Part shown: positions 16,674 to 25,910 of the stretch, piece after piece
How the letters are laid out: every line of letters begins with the position of its first letter
Position numbering within the stretch: position 1 is the first letter of the stretch
Assembly (NCBI GenBank): GCA_964484205.1
Contig: CAZAEZ010000005.1
Coordinates: forward strand, 124,001 to 188,000
From: M3007 sp964484205
GTDB taxonomy: Bacteria > Bacteroidota > Bacteroidia > Chitinophagales > Saprospiraceae
Direction: 5' to 3'
DNA length: 64,000 bases
The notes under the pieces: generated by a model
The model's database searches: none
The model's input: only the letters and a program-made list of their open reading frames with translations
Told to the model about the DNA's origin: nothing
Program-made: the position numbers and the translations under genes

Positions 16674-17776
16674 TGGCCGGCGCTTTTTCGAAACTGATAA
16701 AAACTGTATAGAAAAAGCACAACAGAAAGCAACAGGCTGCCTAATTCGCTGATTCCCTTAAAAAGCAGCATTGAATACAGATTGTCCAGTTTTAAACATA
16801 GAAAAAGGAATACCTGTACAATTAAAATGAAGGGTGTGTGCAGGTAAAATAATTTCACCCAGCCCCGTGCCGAGCAAAAATTGAACAGCACTCCCTGGGC
16901 AATGGTAAGCAGGCTGATAGAAAGAAACAACAGGAGATAGTTTTCTAAATTAAAATATTGCTTACCGAGGATCATTAAAAAAAGGTGTGGTGCGAAAAAT
17001 GCCAGACCAAGCAAAGCAAGTGCGGGAACGGCGAGCATTGCAAATGCTTTTTTAATGTTGCTGCTGATCTCCCGGCTGGTACCGGCTTTTGCCACTGCCG
17101 GCTGGAAATAATTCGTGACCAACAAACTGAATGGTGCAAACAGGATGGCAATTCGCCCCATGGCGCCAATCTCTCCGATGTTTTCCGTACTTCCAGACAG
17201 TGCCGCGATGAACACCAGGATTTGCCCCTGAAAAGCCCAGTAAATAGTATTGACAATATTGGGTTTGAACAGATCGTAAATCCGGCCGCTTATTTTCTTA
17301 TCGGTAATTGAGGTTGTGCTCAAATGTGGCCTGCTCCAGCGCCATACCAGGGCGTACTGAACAGCCAGACAACAGACAATCCACCAAAGGAATAGCCAGG
17401 CTATGGGTGCAAATAGCCACAACAAAACGATACCGGTAAGCTTGAGTATGCCCGTCAGGCCTTCTGCTTTCTGCAATGTCTTGATCTGACCGTTTAATCG
17501 CAACACGGAAACATAAATACTGGTATTCAGCAGGATAGCGCCACCCGCAGCCAGCGATACCAAAAAGAGCGCCAGAACCTGTTCGGAAAGCCCGTTATAC
17601 AATAATTGCCAGCTGCAATAGATCAGGATGGGTACGGCAACATACAGTCCTGCTTTTTTTCTGAAACCGCGCGCAGTGTTTACCAATATCGCCATGCGGT
17701 TTTTGTCTTGCCAATTTCTCCCGCCAATGGCGTTTATGGCCGGCTCAATGCCGGTATTGGTTATATTGGTAAACAT
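16661..17776 (-). CDS. wzx: Polysaccharide flippase (Wzx/MATE-like), start codon missing
   Basis: This is a polytopic membrane protein of the polysaccharide-transport flippase type that moves undecaprenyl-linked repeat units across the inner membrane. The first ATG at 17776 gives 371 residues but would remove the first transmembrane helix. The same frame continues upstream without a stop to about 17972, encoding IIDGIKPYFYEYSRFLSWQA and then VILLINTVAGFIVIRTLSKT, the expected first helix and loop of this family, yet it has no ATG, GTG or TTG. An ATT at 17932 is the only plausible start in a suitable position. The palindrome at 18000-18032 lies just upstream. Either a rare ATT start is used, or the true 5' end was lost, or there is a sequencing error. 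The C-terminus ends in the palindrome at 16641. Functional state uncertain. Confidence 0.75.
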   Translation of the reverse strand: MFTNITNTGIEPAINAIGGRNWQDKNRMAILVNTARGFRKKAGLYVAVPILIYCSWQLLYNGLSEQVLALFLVSLAAGGAILLNTSIYVSVLRLNGQIKTLQKAEGLTGILKLTGIVLLWLFAPIAWLFLWWIVCCLAVQYALVWRWSRPHLSTTSITDKKISGRIYDLFKPNIVNTIYWAFQGQILVFIAALSGSTENIGEIGAMGRIAILFAPFSLLVTNYFQPAVAKAGTSREISSNIKKAFAMLAVPALALLGLAFFAPHLFLMILGKQYFNLENYLLLFLSISLLTIAQGVLFNFCSARGWVKLFYLHTPFILIVQVFLFLCLKLDNLYSMLLFKGISELGSLLLSVVLFLYSFYQFRKSAGQERG

Positions 17777-17999
17777 GGTCAGGGTGGTAAAAACTATGGT
17801 ATAATAGGCATAGTCCGTTTTTGATAGCGTCCGAATTACTATAAAACCCGCAACGGTATTTATTAAAAGTATGACTGCCTGCCAGGATAAAAAGCGGCTG
17901 TATTCATAGAAATAGGGTTTGATCCCGTCAATTATTTTTGTGAACGTTGCGATGATGGGGCTTCTATGCCTGGAAGAAAGTGGTTTGCGGAATTAGTTT

Positions 18000-18032
18000 A
18001 TTGTCGGCATGACTCGCAGTCACGCCGACAAT
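18000..18032. repeat. Palindrome upstream of wzx
   Basis: Arms ATTGTCGGCATGACT and AGTCACGCCGACAAT (one G-U type mismatch) flank CGC. It has the same architecture as 16428, 25951 and 38521 (15-bp arms, 3-base loop, ACT-nnn-AGT core) but a different outer stem. It sits 48 bp after the GT9 stop, so it might also end that transcript, though there is no T run. Confidence 0.85.
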
Positions 18033-18079
18033 GTGTGCGGCAATTACAACAGAAATTATGCGTATGCACTTGTAGATTG

Positions 18080-19279
18080 TCAGCAAAGGAGCAAGTCTTC
18101 CATTACCCCGATCGCCTGCGCAACCTCAATTTTTTCCATGCAAACATTCCGCTTGCAATGGACGCTCAGGCAGGCCGAACAAGCGAGCCCGAAGTGGCGA
18201 AGCACACGCACGTTGGGCAGATCGGGCGGAAACCAGCGTCCGGGCAGATCGCGCGCACTGAACAGGGCCACGAGTGGCGCCCCGACAGCATAACTCAAAT
18301 GCATGAGGCCGGTATCATTGGATAAAACCAACCAGCATTTTTTGAGTATCCAGGCATTTTGCATTGGACTGAGTTGGCCGCAAAGAGAATAGACGCCGGG
18401 CTCGCCATCCTGTATTTGCCTGGCCAGTGACGTATCATCGGGGCCGCCGAGTAAAACCAGGTTGAATTGCCGGGAAAAGTGACGGCAGACCGCTTTGAAA
18501 TACGCTGCCGGCCAGCGATTTTGTGGTCGTTTGGCGCCCGCAACAATAGCAATCAGGGGTTTGCCGGCTGCCGGTAAAACGGCTCCGAGTTTTGCCCCGG
18601 CAATTGCACGATCTGCATCCGTCCAGTGCAGGGCAATTGCCGTTTCCGGGAGCGGCGGCACGCCGTTTTTTGCTACAATTTCCAGCAACCGCCGGCGCTC
18701 ATTTTTTGCCAAAAAAACAACCTCCTGTGCCTGCCGGAAGATTGGGACACTGTCCCACTGCCATCCAAATCCCGCCCGGATGCCGGCTCCGAACCGGAAA
18801 AACAGCATATCGCGCAGCAGCCGGTGCCAGGGGGCATTATACTGCGGCAGTTGAATGATCAGATCGTACCGGCCGCCCCGGATCGTCTTCAGAACTTGCC
18901 GGCGGCTTTGGTTTTGGTAGTTGAGCCCCCGGTTCAGGATGCCCGGAGCAATAAGTTGATCTATGGAAACGAGGTTTTGACCGGGATGGCCGGTATTGGT
19001 GAGTATGTCGATCCTGGCTTCGGGAAATTTTTTTCGGATCGAACAAATAGCCGGGATGGCGCAAAGGCTGTCGCCAAAAGAACCGGTGCGGAAAATCAGG
19101 ATGCTCCGGGCTTGTGGGTTGGCGCGGAACAGCAGTTGCTGTGCCCAGCGCAGTTTGAGGTTTCCAATCAGGTGTATCGCCTGCACCAAACAGACAAGGA
19201 ACTGCTGCCACCAGGTAGCGGGAAGGGGAGGATCAGTTTTTGCTTTCGTCGTAGTACCCATAGCCGTAGCCATATCCAT
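18080..19279 (-). CDS. Glycosyltransferase family 9 (heptosyltransferase-like)
   Basis: This 399-residue GT-B protein has the GT9 pattern: SILIFRTGSFGDSLCAIPAICSIRKKFP at the start of the first domain and, in the second, PLIAIVAGAKRPQNRWPAAYF and LVLSNDTGLMHLSYAVGAPLVALF, matching the nucleotide-sugar pocket of heptosyltransferases. The donor need not be heptose in this phylum. The N-terminal ~70 residues form an extension with a hydrophobic, amphipathic stretch. The start overlaps the 3' end of the kinase gene by up to 47 bp; the first residues (MDMATAMG) are encoded by the same repeated DNA that encodes the kinase Gly-Tyr tail. The ATG at 19261 is an alternative start. The tail ends about 50 bp from a palindrome. 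Confidence 0.87.
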   Translation of the reverse strand: MDMATAMGTTTKAKTDPPLPATWWQQFLVCLVQAIHLIGNLKLRWAQQLLFRANPQARSILIFRTGSFGDSLCAIPAICSIRKKFPEARIDILTNTGHPGQNLVSIDQLIAPGILNRGLNYQNQSRRQVLKTIRGGRYDLIIQLPQYNAPWHRLLRDMLFFRFGAGIRAGFGWQWDSVPIFRQAQEVVFLAKNERRRLLEIVAKNGVPPLPETAIALHWTDADRAIAGAKLGAVLPAAGKPLIAIVAGAKRPQNRWPAAYFKAVCRHFSRQFNLVLLGGPDDTSLARQIQDGEPGVYSLCGQLSPMQNAWILKKCWLVLSNDTGLMHLSYAVGAPLVALFSARDLPGRWFPPDLPNVRVLRHFGLACSACLSVHCKRNVCMEKIEVAQAIGVMEDLLLC

Positions 19280-21572
19280 AGCCGTAGCCTTTTCCTTTTT
19301 TTACACCGTTCAGGACCAGGGCCGGGTTTTGCAACTTTTTTTCCTGGTGGAGTTGATCGATGAATCGCACGAGGTTTTTTTCCGTTTTTCCAAAACGGGT
19401 AACGCAAAGCGTGGCGTCCACGAAGGTGCAAAGCAACATCGCATCGGCCACCAGGCCAACCGGCGCCGTATCGACCACGATGTAGTCGTAGCGTTGCCGC
19501 AGTTGCTCGAACAGGTTTTGCAGCTGACCGTTCATGATCAGTTCGGCCGGATTGGGGGGCAACGGGCCGGTCGGAATAAAAAAGAGCGATTCGCTGAGTG
19601 CGCTGGGTTTGGTGATCGCCTCCAGGGATGCCTGCCCGATCAGAAAATTGGTGATACCCGGTTGTTCCTGCCCGGGTGTGCCGAGATACTGGTGGAGTTT
19701 GGGCTTGCGCAGGTCCAGTCCGATTACCAGCGTGCGTTTACCGGAAAGGGCAAAGGTCATCCCGAGGTTGGCTGAAATGAAGGTTTTGCCTTCGCCGCTG
19801 ACCCCGGAAGTGACCAGAATGACCGGCGTCTGACCGGCCGGCAGGAGAAATTGCAAGTTGGTTCGCAACAGGCGAAACATCTCGGCAATGGCGGAGCGGC
19901 TGCCCGGTTTTACCACAATCTGGTCTTTTTTGGAACGCTGGGCAATGCTGCCCAGGAATGGAATGGTGGTGAGTTGCTTCAGGTCTTTTTCCGAGTCGAC
20001 GCTGTTTTTAAACAGGGCAAGCAGGTAGAAAAACAGGGTCGGCAGAATAAGTCCGGCCAAACCGGCAAAAAGGTACGTTTGAATTTTTTTAGGCCCGATC
20101 AGTCCGGCATTGGCTGCCCGGTCAATTACCCGGGAATTGCCTACCTGGGCGGCCACCGAAAGGGCTGTTTCTTCGCGTTTTTGCAACAGGAACAAAAAGA
20201 GATTTTCCTTGATCTGTTGCTGCCGCATGATCTGGATGAGCTCGCGTTCGTTTTTCGGCATCAGGCCCATCTGATATTCGAGGGGTTCCAACAGGGTTTC
20301 CAGTTGTTGTTTGCGGGTGGTTGCCTCCCGGCGAAGTGTCGCCACGCTGAGCAAAATACTCTTGCGGAGTTCATCCAGTTCGCGTATCCGGTTGCGCACA
20401 ATCGGATTGTTGGGCGTGGCGTCGTCGAGCAGATGCTGCCGGCGCACGACGGCCTCATTGTACGCCCGTATCTGCACCGCCAATTCGCCACTGATAATTT
20501 CCGAAGCCACAGGGAGTTGCCGGAGGTAGTCGGGGTCGGCGACAAAAAAACGTTCTACGCTGTCGAGCAGTTTCAGCCGGATATTCAACTCTGCCAGGCT
20601 TTTATCTTTCGATTCAATTTCTTCCAGAAATTTTTGCGCGCGTATGGAAAGGTCAACCGGCAGATTCCGGCCGCGTTTGAATTGTTCCACTTCTTTTTCC
20701 ACGCCGTAAAGTTCTTCGGTGATAAAGCGCAACCGCTCGTCAATAAAGCGCAGCGTTTGCCGGCCCACCTTGTTTTTATCATCAATAATCGTTTGGCTGT
20801 ACAGGTCGGCCAGGGTGTTTTGAATATTGATCGCCTTGTCTGGTATTGGGTCTACCAGGCTGATGGACAGGACATTGGAACGCCCGATTTGCTGCACAAC
20901 CAGCCGGTTGCTGTAGTACCTGGCAACATCTTCCGGATGCTTGATCCGAAGAATTAGCGGCACATCTTTTTCGAAAAATGCGCTGTCGTTCAACTGTAAC
21001 CGGAACCAGGCCTGGTCCAATCGAAACGGCGCGCCGAATTGACAGTGCACGGTGTCTGCCGAATTTTTTACCAGAACAAATGAGCGGTTGTCCGCGGGGA
21101 GCGCCTCCACACGTATTTCCATGCCATACGCTTTTTCGGCGGGTTCAAGAATTTGCAGGGTAACGGGCAGGGGCAATTCCTGGCCGGGGTAAACTTCAGA
21201 GGTTTTTACCCGCCCCTCCGTCCAGTATTGAATATGCAGGTTCAATGAATCCACTACCCGGCGCATCAGGCTGCGCGATTTGAGCAATTGAATTTCATCT
21301 TCAATTTCAAAGTTGCTCTCAAAGCCGAGTTGCTCGGTGATAAACGCTTCGGTAAGTGCGCGCTGGTTTTGTTCATCCTGAATCAGGATTGTCGAACTCA
21401 CCTGGTAAATCGGCACGGCATACCGGAGGTATACCCAGGCGAGCGCGAAACAAAGCCCCATAGCGAACACAAACCAATACCAGTTTCGAATCAGGCGATA
21501 GAGGAAGGCACGCCAGTCGAATGGCCGCTCCGGAATCGCTGGATTGGGCATCATTTTTATTGATTCAGTCAT
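19233..21572 (-). CDS. wzc: Polysaccharide co-polymerase and tyrosine autokinase (Wzc/BY-kinase)
   Basis: This 779-residue inner-membrane protein controls chain length and export. The N-terminal Wzz domain has a transmembrane helix at ~28-47 (WYWFVFAMGLCFALAWVYL); long periplasmic coiled coils follow (about 260-450), then a second helix (~510-530, TYLFAGLAGLILPTLFFYLL) and a cytoplasmic BY-kinase domain with Walker A VTSGVSGEGKTFISANLG, Walker A' LVIGLDLRKPKLH and Walker B YIVVDTAP. The C-terminus is a tyrosine cluster of six Gly-Tyr pairs (GYGYGYGYGYGYY), the autophosphorylation tail. CpsB at 22470 is the expected phosphatase and Wza the outer-membrane partner. The 3' end overlaps the GT9 gene. 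Confidence 0.94.
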   Translation of the reverse strand: MTESIKMMPNPAIPERPFDWRAFLYRLIRNWYWFVFAMGLCFALAWVYLRYAVPIYQVSSTILIQDEQNQRALTEAFITEQLGFESNFEIEDEIQLLKSRSLMRRVVDSLNLHIQYWTEGRVKTSEVYPGQELPLPVTLQILEPAEKAYGMEIRVEALPADNRSFVLVKNSADTVHCQFGAPFRLDQAWFRLQLNDSAFFEKDVPLILRIKHPEDVARYYSNRLVVQQIGRSNVLSISLVDPIPDKAINIQNTLADLYSQTIIDDKNKVGRQTLRFIDERLRFITEELYGVEKEVEQFKRGRNLPVDLSIRAQKFLEEIESKDKSLAELNIRLKLLDSVERFFVADPDYLRQLPVASEIISGELAVQIRAYNEAVVRRQHLLDDATPNNPIVRNRIRELDELRKSILLSVATLRREATTRKQQLETLLEPLEYQMGLMPKNERELIQIMRQQQIKENLFLFLLQKREETALSVAAQVGNSRVIDRAANAGLIGPKKIQTYLFAGLAGLILPTLFFYLLALFKNSVDSEKDLKQLTTIPFLGSIAQRSKKDQIVVKPGSRSAIAEMFRLLRTNLQFLLPAGQTPVILVTSGVSGEGKTFISANLGMTFALSGKRTLVIGLDLRKPKLHQYLGTPGQEQPGITNFLIGQASLEAITKPSALSESLFFIPTGPLPPNPAELIMNGQLQNLFEQLRQRYDYIVVDTAPVGLVADAMLLCTFVDATLCVTRFGKTEKNLVRFIDQLHQEKKLQNPALVLNGVKKGKGYGYGYGYGYGYYDESKN

Positions 21573-21631
21573 TTTTTGCCCTATCGATCGGGGTGTCTCA
21601 GAAGCGACTTCAGTTTACCGCAATACGCGGG

Positions 21632-22450
21632 TTAATTTCCACCTACATTAAACAAGGTTACGATCAGGCCAACTACCGATACAATGGGCAGTGCCCAGTC
21701 GAGCACTTTGGTGGTCCCGTCGGCGGTGTCTCCAACTTTAGCCGGCAACGGTTCTACGTAAATAACATCACCCTGCTCGATATAGAAATAAGGCGAATTA
21801 AACACATCGCGCTGGTGCAGATTGACCCGGCCATAACGGCGTTTACCGTCGGTTTGCCGGATAACCAGAATGTTTTCCCGGTTGCCGTATTTGGTAAGGT
21901 CTCCTGCCTGGCCCAATGCCTCCAGCAGGTTGACGTTTTCGTAACCGACAGAGTACGTTCCGGCGCGGTTCACTTCGCCAAGAACTGAAAAACGGAAGTT
22001 GGACACCCGTACATTCACGATCGGGCTTTTTAAAAACCGGCTCAAATGTTCGGTAATGGTGTCGCGCGCTTCCTGGGTTGTGAGTCCGGCAACCGGGATA
22101 TTGCCAGCCAACGGCATGTTGATCTGCCCGGTTATATCTACAAGGTAAAGCGGGGCAGTTGTGGTGGTTCCTCCGACGCCCCCACTGGCAAGTGCAGGAA
22201 CACTGGTAAAGGGCGCTGTGATTTTGGGATCGGCAGTCTGACTTTGTACACTTATTGCCAGCAAATCATCATGTTGGATACGCAAAGAGCGGCTCGAAAT
22301 AGACGTCTCGAGGCTGTCGAACGGCCGGCCCTGGTCAAAGTTGACCAGTTGCTTGTGGTTGATGCAGGCACTTTGGCTGATTAGTAAAAAAACAAGCGCA
22401 AGCCCCAGAAGAGGCCAGGTGTGCTTATGGAAATGTGTAGTTTTCTTCAT
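21632..22450 (-). CDS. wza: Outer-membrane polysaccharide export lipoprotein (Wza-like)
   Basis: This 272-residue protein has a lipoprotein signal peptide (MKKTTHFHKHTWPLLGLALVFLLISQSACINH, lipobox SAC at ~28-30), a Poly_export domain (DDLLAISVQSQTADPKITAPF ... LYLVDITGQINMPLAGNIPVAGLTTQEARDTI) and a SLBB-type segment (VSNFRFSVLGEVNRAGTYSV). A hydrophobic C-terminal helix (WALPIVSVVGLIVTLFNVGG) could form the outer-membrane barrel or anchor. It forms the exit channel with the Wzc protein encoded 59 bp downstream. Shorter than enterobacterial Wza (~379), as is usual for this phylum. Confidence 0.92.
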   Translation of the reverse strand: MKKTTHFHKHTWPLLGLALVFLLISQSACINHKQLVNFDQGRPFDSLETSISSRSLRIQHDDLLAISVQSQTADPKITAPFTSVPALASGGVGGTTTTAPLYLVDITGQINMPLAGNIPVAGLTTQEARDTITEHLSRFLKSPIVNVRVSNFRFSVLGEVNRAGTYSVGYENVNLLEALGQAGDLTKYGNRENILVIRQTDGKRRYGRVNLHQRDVFNSPYFYIEQGDVIYVEPLPAKVGDTADGTTKVLDWALPIVSVVGLIVTLFNVGGN

Positions 22451-22469
22451 AATAGTGTTTTGAAATGTG

Positions 22470-23225
22470 TTAACCGGCAGTTGAGTTTAATTCGATATTC
22501 GCAAACGTGTACTTTTTAAGGGTTTTTTCCAGGTGCCCGCTTCGTAATGCCGCACGCAGGGTTTGCGCATGGCGCAGGCGGTGTGCGTCGGTTCCGAGAA
22601 AGTCTACCAGGTTGTTCCGTAGCAACAACTGGGCCGCTTGTTGAACATCGGGACCGTAGTGCCCGGTGATCGACAGGATATTCACCTGGAAGCGACAACC
22701 TCCTGCTTTCAATGTCTGGTATTCCTCCAGCTTGCCATGATAAAACGGATAGCGTTCCGGATGGGCCAGCACAGGCGTATAGCCGCGTGTTTGCAAGTCA
22801 AACAAATATTGCTGGAGCGGAAGCGGCGGGTGCAGAAAGGACATCTCCACCAGCACATGCCCGTGTGCATCCAGCGGCAGTAAATCATTGTTTTTTACTA
22901 ATTCGGCAAAGTTGTCATCCATAAAATATTCGGCCGCAGCATGGATTTCCACCGGCACCCCTGCTTTTTCAAGCGCTGCTTTAACGATCAGGTATTTTTC
23001 CTGAATAATTTTCGTCGTGTTCGGATATCGCTCCATGACGTGCGGGGTGGTGATCAGACGCCGGTAGCCGAGGCTGCTGAGCGCTTTAGCCATCTCCACC
23101 GCTTCCTCTACCGTGGGTACGCCGTCGTCTATGCCCGGCAATAAGTGGCTGTGCATATCCGTCTCCAGGACCGAGAAGTCGGAAAGCGGTGCGTTGGAAA
23201 ACAGTTTTGAAAAAAATTGCCGCAT
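22470..23225 (-). CDS. Tyrosine-protein phosphatase (CpsB/YwqE, PHP family)
   Basis: This 251-residue PHP-fold metallophosphatase should remove phosphates from the tyrosine tail of the Wzc-type kinase and so adjust polymer length. Metal ligands visible are DMHSHLLPGIDDG (residues ~23-35), TTPHVM, AAEYFMDD and, near the end, FLGTDAHRLRH. Length and order match CpsB/YwqE. The gene lies 19 bp before wza and six bases after the dehydrogenase gene, in one operon with its kinase. The substrate role follows from family and neighbourhood; the family itself is clear. Confidence 0.92.
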   Translation of the reverse strand: MRQFFSKLFSNAPLSDFSVLETDMHSHLLPGIDDGVPTVEEAVEMAKALSSLGYRRLITTPHVMERYPNTTKIIQEKYLIVKAALEKAGVPVEIHAAAEYFMDDNFAELVKNNDLLPLDAHGHVLVEMSFLHPPLPLQQYLFDLQTRGYTPVLAHPERYPFYHGKLEEYQTLKAGGCRFQVNILSITGHYGPDVQQAAQLLLRNNLVDFLGTDAHRLRHAQTLRAALRSGHLEKTLKKYTFANIELNSTAG

Positions 23226-23230
23226 AGCGT

Positions 23231-24544
23231 TTAGAGCCTCCAGTAAGTTAAGGATGAATTCATATCCTCCCTTTTGTAAATGCCTTTAATGTCCAGTAAA
23301 ATGGGGTTTTCTTTCTGAATATTTATAAAATAGGCGTGATCCAGGTCGAGGAATTCCCGATGCCCGACGGCAATGATCACAGCGTCGTAACCGGTCGAAA
23401 TTTCATCTTGCAGCGTCAACCGGTAGGCATGTGCCACTTCGTTGGGTGAAGCGTGCGGATCGTGAATGTGTACGTTGATGGAGTAATCCATCAACTCCCG
23501 TATTACATCCACCACTTTGGAATTCCGGATGTCGGCCACGTTCTCCTTAAACGTTATCCCCATGACTAATACCTTACAACCCGACAAATTTTTTCCTTTT
23601 TGAGTCAATAGTTGGACCAGGCGCTTGGCAACGAAGGCCGGCATGCCGTCGTTTACCCGGCGGCCACTAAGAATAACTTGCGGATCATAGCCTAATTGCT
23701 TGGATTTGTGCAACAGGTAGTACGGGTCTACGCCAATGCAATGCCCGCCAACCAAACCCGGCGAATACGGCTGAAAATTCCATTTGGTGCCGGCAGCCGC
23801 CAGTACTTCTTTGGTGTCGATATCCATCCGGTCAAAAATGATCGCCAATTCATTGACCAGGGAAATATTCAGATCGCGTTGGGTGTTTTCGATCACTTTT
23901 GCCGCTTCAGCCACTTTGATTGTCGAAGCCCGGTATACGCCGGCCTTGATGACCGAATTGTAAATCTGGGCAATGTTTTCTGTGGATTCCTCGTCGCAGC
24001 CTGCAACAATTTTCAGGATGTCCGTTACAGTCCGGGTTTTGTCGCCGGGGGAGATGCGTTCGGGTGAATAGCCGATTTTAAAATCTTTGTACCCCCGCAA
24101 ACCACTTTCAGATTCCAGGATCGGCATGCAGTCCTCCTCCGTACAGCCCGGGTAAACCGTGCTTTCATACACTACATAATCGCCTTTACTGAGCGCGCGC
24201 CCCACCGTGGCAGAGGCTTTTTTCAGCGGAGTGAGGTCTGGCACTTTATGCGGATCCACGTCGGTCGGTACGGCTACAACAAAAAAACTGGCTTCTTTTA
24301 AGATCGCTTCGTCCGCAGTAAATTGAATGTCCGTGCCTTCAAAACTTTCCGGCCCCAATTCCTGCGAGGGGTCCTGGCCTGCCTGCATAGCCGCAATCCG
24401 GTCTTTATTGATGTCAAATCCGATCACCCGGAATTTCCGGGCAAAAGCCAGCGCTATGGGCAGGCCGACGTAGCCGAGACCCACCACTGCGAGTGTTTTC
24501 TTCTTGTCTTTAAGTTGGGTAAACATGTTTTTTCTATTGTTCAT
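23231..24544 (-). CDS. Nucleotide-sugar (UDP-HexNAc) 6-dehydrogenase
   Basis: This NAD-dependent enzyme oxidises C6 of a UDP-sugar to a uronic acid in two steps. The 437 residues show the N-terminal NAD motif AVVGLGYVGLPIALAFA, ESTVYPGCTEEDC, KIGYSPERI and the catalytic-cysteine region LVGGHCIGVDPYYLLHK. These match the TviB/WbpO/WbpA branch (UDP-GlcNAc or UDP-GalNAc dehydrogenase) better than UDP-glucose dehydrogenase. Two starts are possible, 24544 or the ATG at 24526 (MFTQLKDKKK). The aminotransferase gene just upstream suggests a diamino-uronic acid route like WbpA/WbpE, but the oxidase step that WbpB would supply is not seen in the window. Confidence 0.9.
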   Translation of the reverse strand: MNNRKNMFTQLKDKKKTLAVVGLGYVGLPIALAFARKFRVIGFDINKDRIAAMQAGQDPSQELGPESFEGTDIQFTADEAILKEASFFVVAVPTDVDPHKVPDLTPLKKASATVGRALSKGDYVVYESTVYPGCTEEDCMPILESESGLRGYKDFKIGYSPERISPGDKTRTVTDILKIVAGCDEESTENIAQIYNSVIKAGVYRASTIKVAEAAKVIENTQRDLNISLVNELAIIFDRMDIDTKEVLAAAGTKWNFQPYSPGLVGGHCIGVDPYYLLHKSKQLGYDPQVILSGRRVNDGMPAFVAKRLVQLLTQKGKNLSGCKVLVMGITFKENVADIRNSKVVDVIRELMDYSINVHIHDPHASPNEVAHAYRLTLQDEISTGYDAVIIAVGHREFLDLDHAYFINIQKENPILLDIKGIYKREDMNSSLTYWRL

Positions 24545-24597
24545 TGAATTAATTACAGCAAATCACAGGCCATACGGGAGGCCGGCCTGTTCGTAGT

Positions 24598-25716
24598 TTA
24601 CTTAAAATAATCCCGGACGGCCTCGATGATCTGATCCTGGATAGCCGGTGTCAATTCGGTGTGCATCGGAAGTGAAATCACGGTGCGGCAAAGGGCCTCG
24701 GTTACAGGCAATTCGGCGCCCGACCAATATTTTTCGAATGCCTTTTGTTTGTACAAAGGAATCGGATAGTAGATCATCGCCGGAATTTGGCGGTCAGTCA
24801 GGTACTGCCGCAGGGCGTCGCGGTCGCCATCTTGCAACACCAGGGTATATTGGTGAAAAACATGGCTTGAGTTGGCCGCGCGCACCGGCGTTTTTAGTTG
24901 CGGCATCCCGGCAAACGCAGCATCGTAGTAGTCGGCAGCCTGCCGCCGCGCTGCGCAATAGGCGTCCAGCCGCTTCAATTTTACACTTAAAATTGCCGCC
25001 TGGATTGAATCGAGCCTGGAGTTTACGCCGACCACTGCGTGATGGTATTGCTTGTTTTGCCCGTGGTTGGCCACCATGCGGAGGCGCTGTGCCAGATCGT
25101 CGTCGTAGGTGGTGATTGCGCCGCCGTCGCCGTAGCAGCCCAGGTTTTTAGATGGAAAAAAAGACGTGCAACCGACATGCCCCATCGCGCCTGTTTTTTT
25201 ACGGGTGCCGTTGCTGAATTCATAACTGGCGCCAATCGCCTGGGCATTGTCTTCGATGACAAATAAATTGTGTTGTTGCGCAAGTTGCAGCAAGGGCTCC
25301 ATATCGACGCTCTGCCCGAACAAGTGCACCGGAACAACCGCTTTGGTGCGGGGGGTGATGGCCGCTTCCACCTGTTCGACAGGCAGGTTAAACGTGCCGG
25401 GGTCAACGTCAACCATGATTGGCGTAAGCCCCAACAGGGCGATGACTTCGGCGGTGGCTACATAAGTGAACGCCGGTACGATAACTTCGTCGCCCGGCTT
25501 CAGGTCCAGGGCCATCATGGCAATCTGAAGGGCATCGGTGCCATTCGCGCAGGGAATAACGTGGTCAATGCCGTGGTAGGCTTCCAATTCGGCCTGAAAG
25601 GTTTTTACAGCGGGGCCGTTGATGTAATCCGTTGAAGCGATAACATCCAAAACGGCGCGGTCAATTTCTTCCCGGATGTTTTCGTATTGGGTTTTGAGGT
25701 CGACCATGCGAATCAT
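24598..25716 (-). CDS. DegT/DnrJ/EryC1/StrS aminotransferase
   Basis: This PLP-dependent sugar aminotransferase (372 residues) shows ANGTDALQIAM for phosphate binding, VHLFGQSVDM, IEDNAQAIGA with the PLP-ring aspartate, and TSFFPSKNLGCYGDGGAI, where SKNL holds the PLP lysine. The family is sure; it resembles WbpE/DesV-type enzymes that aminate a 3-keto sugar. It is the first gene of the capsule run, 54 bp upstream of the UDP-sugar dehydrogenase, and together they suggest an amino-uronic acid. No clean -33/-7 promoter was found in the 294-bp interval upstream, so the transcription start is not placed. Confidence 0.9.
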   Translation of the reverse strand: MIRMVDLKTQYENIREEIDRAVLDVIASTDYINGPAVKTFQAELEAYHGIDHVIPCANGTDALQIAMMALDLKPGDEVIVPAFTYVATAEVIALLGLTPIMVDVDPGTFNLPVEQVEAAITPRTKAVVPVHLFGQSVDMEPLLQLAQQHNLFVIEDNAQAIGASYEFSNGTRKKTGAMGHVGCTSFFPSKNLGCYGDGGAITTYDDDLAQRLRMVANHGQNKQYHHAVVGVNSRLDSIQAAILSVKLKRLDAYCAARRQAADYYDAAFAGMPQLKTPVRAANSSHVFHQYTLVLQDGDRDALRQYLTDRQIPAMIYYPIPLYKQKAFEKYWSGAELPVTEALCRTVISLPMHTELTPAIQDQIIEAVRDYFK

Positions 25717-25910
25717 AGGCTGTAGGTAATTGCGTAAATCCGGTTTGTCAGTAGCGGATCAACAAGTGATATTTTATAGGTTCAAACAGTATTCCAATAT
25801 TACATTTTTTGGGTAGAAAGTTTTGAATTCATTCGTTTCAACGCCTGGTTGACATTTTTTCATTTTTAAATGGCTTCGCCGTTGATATGTTGCGGAACAT
25901 ACCTTAAGCA

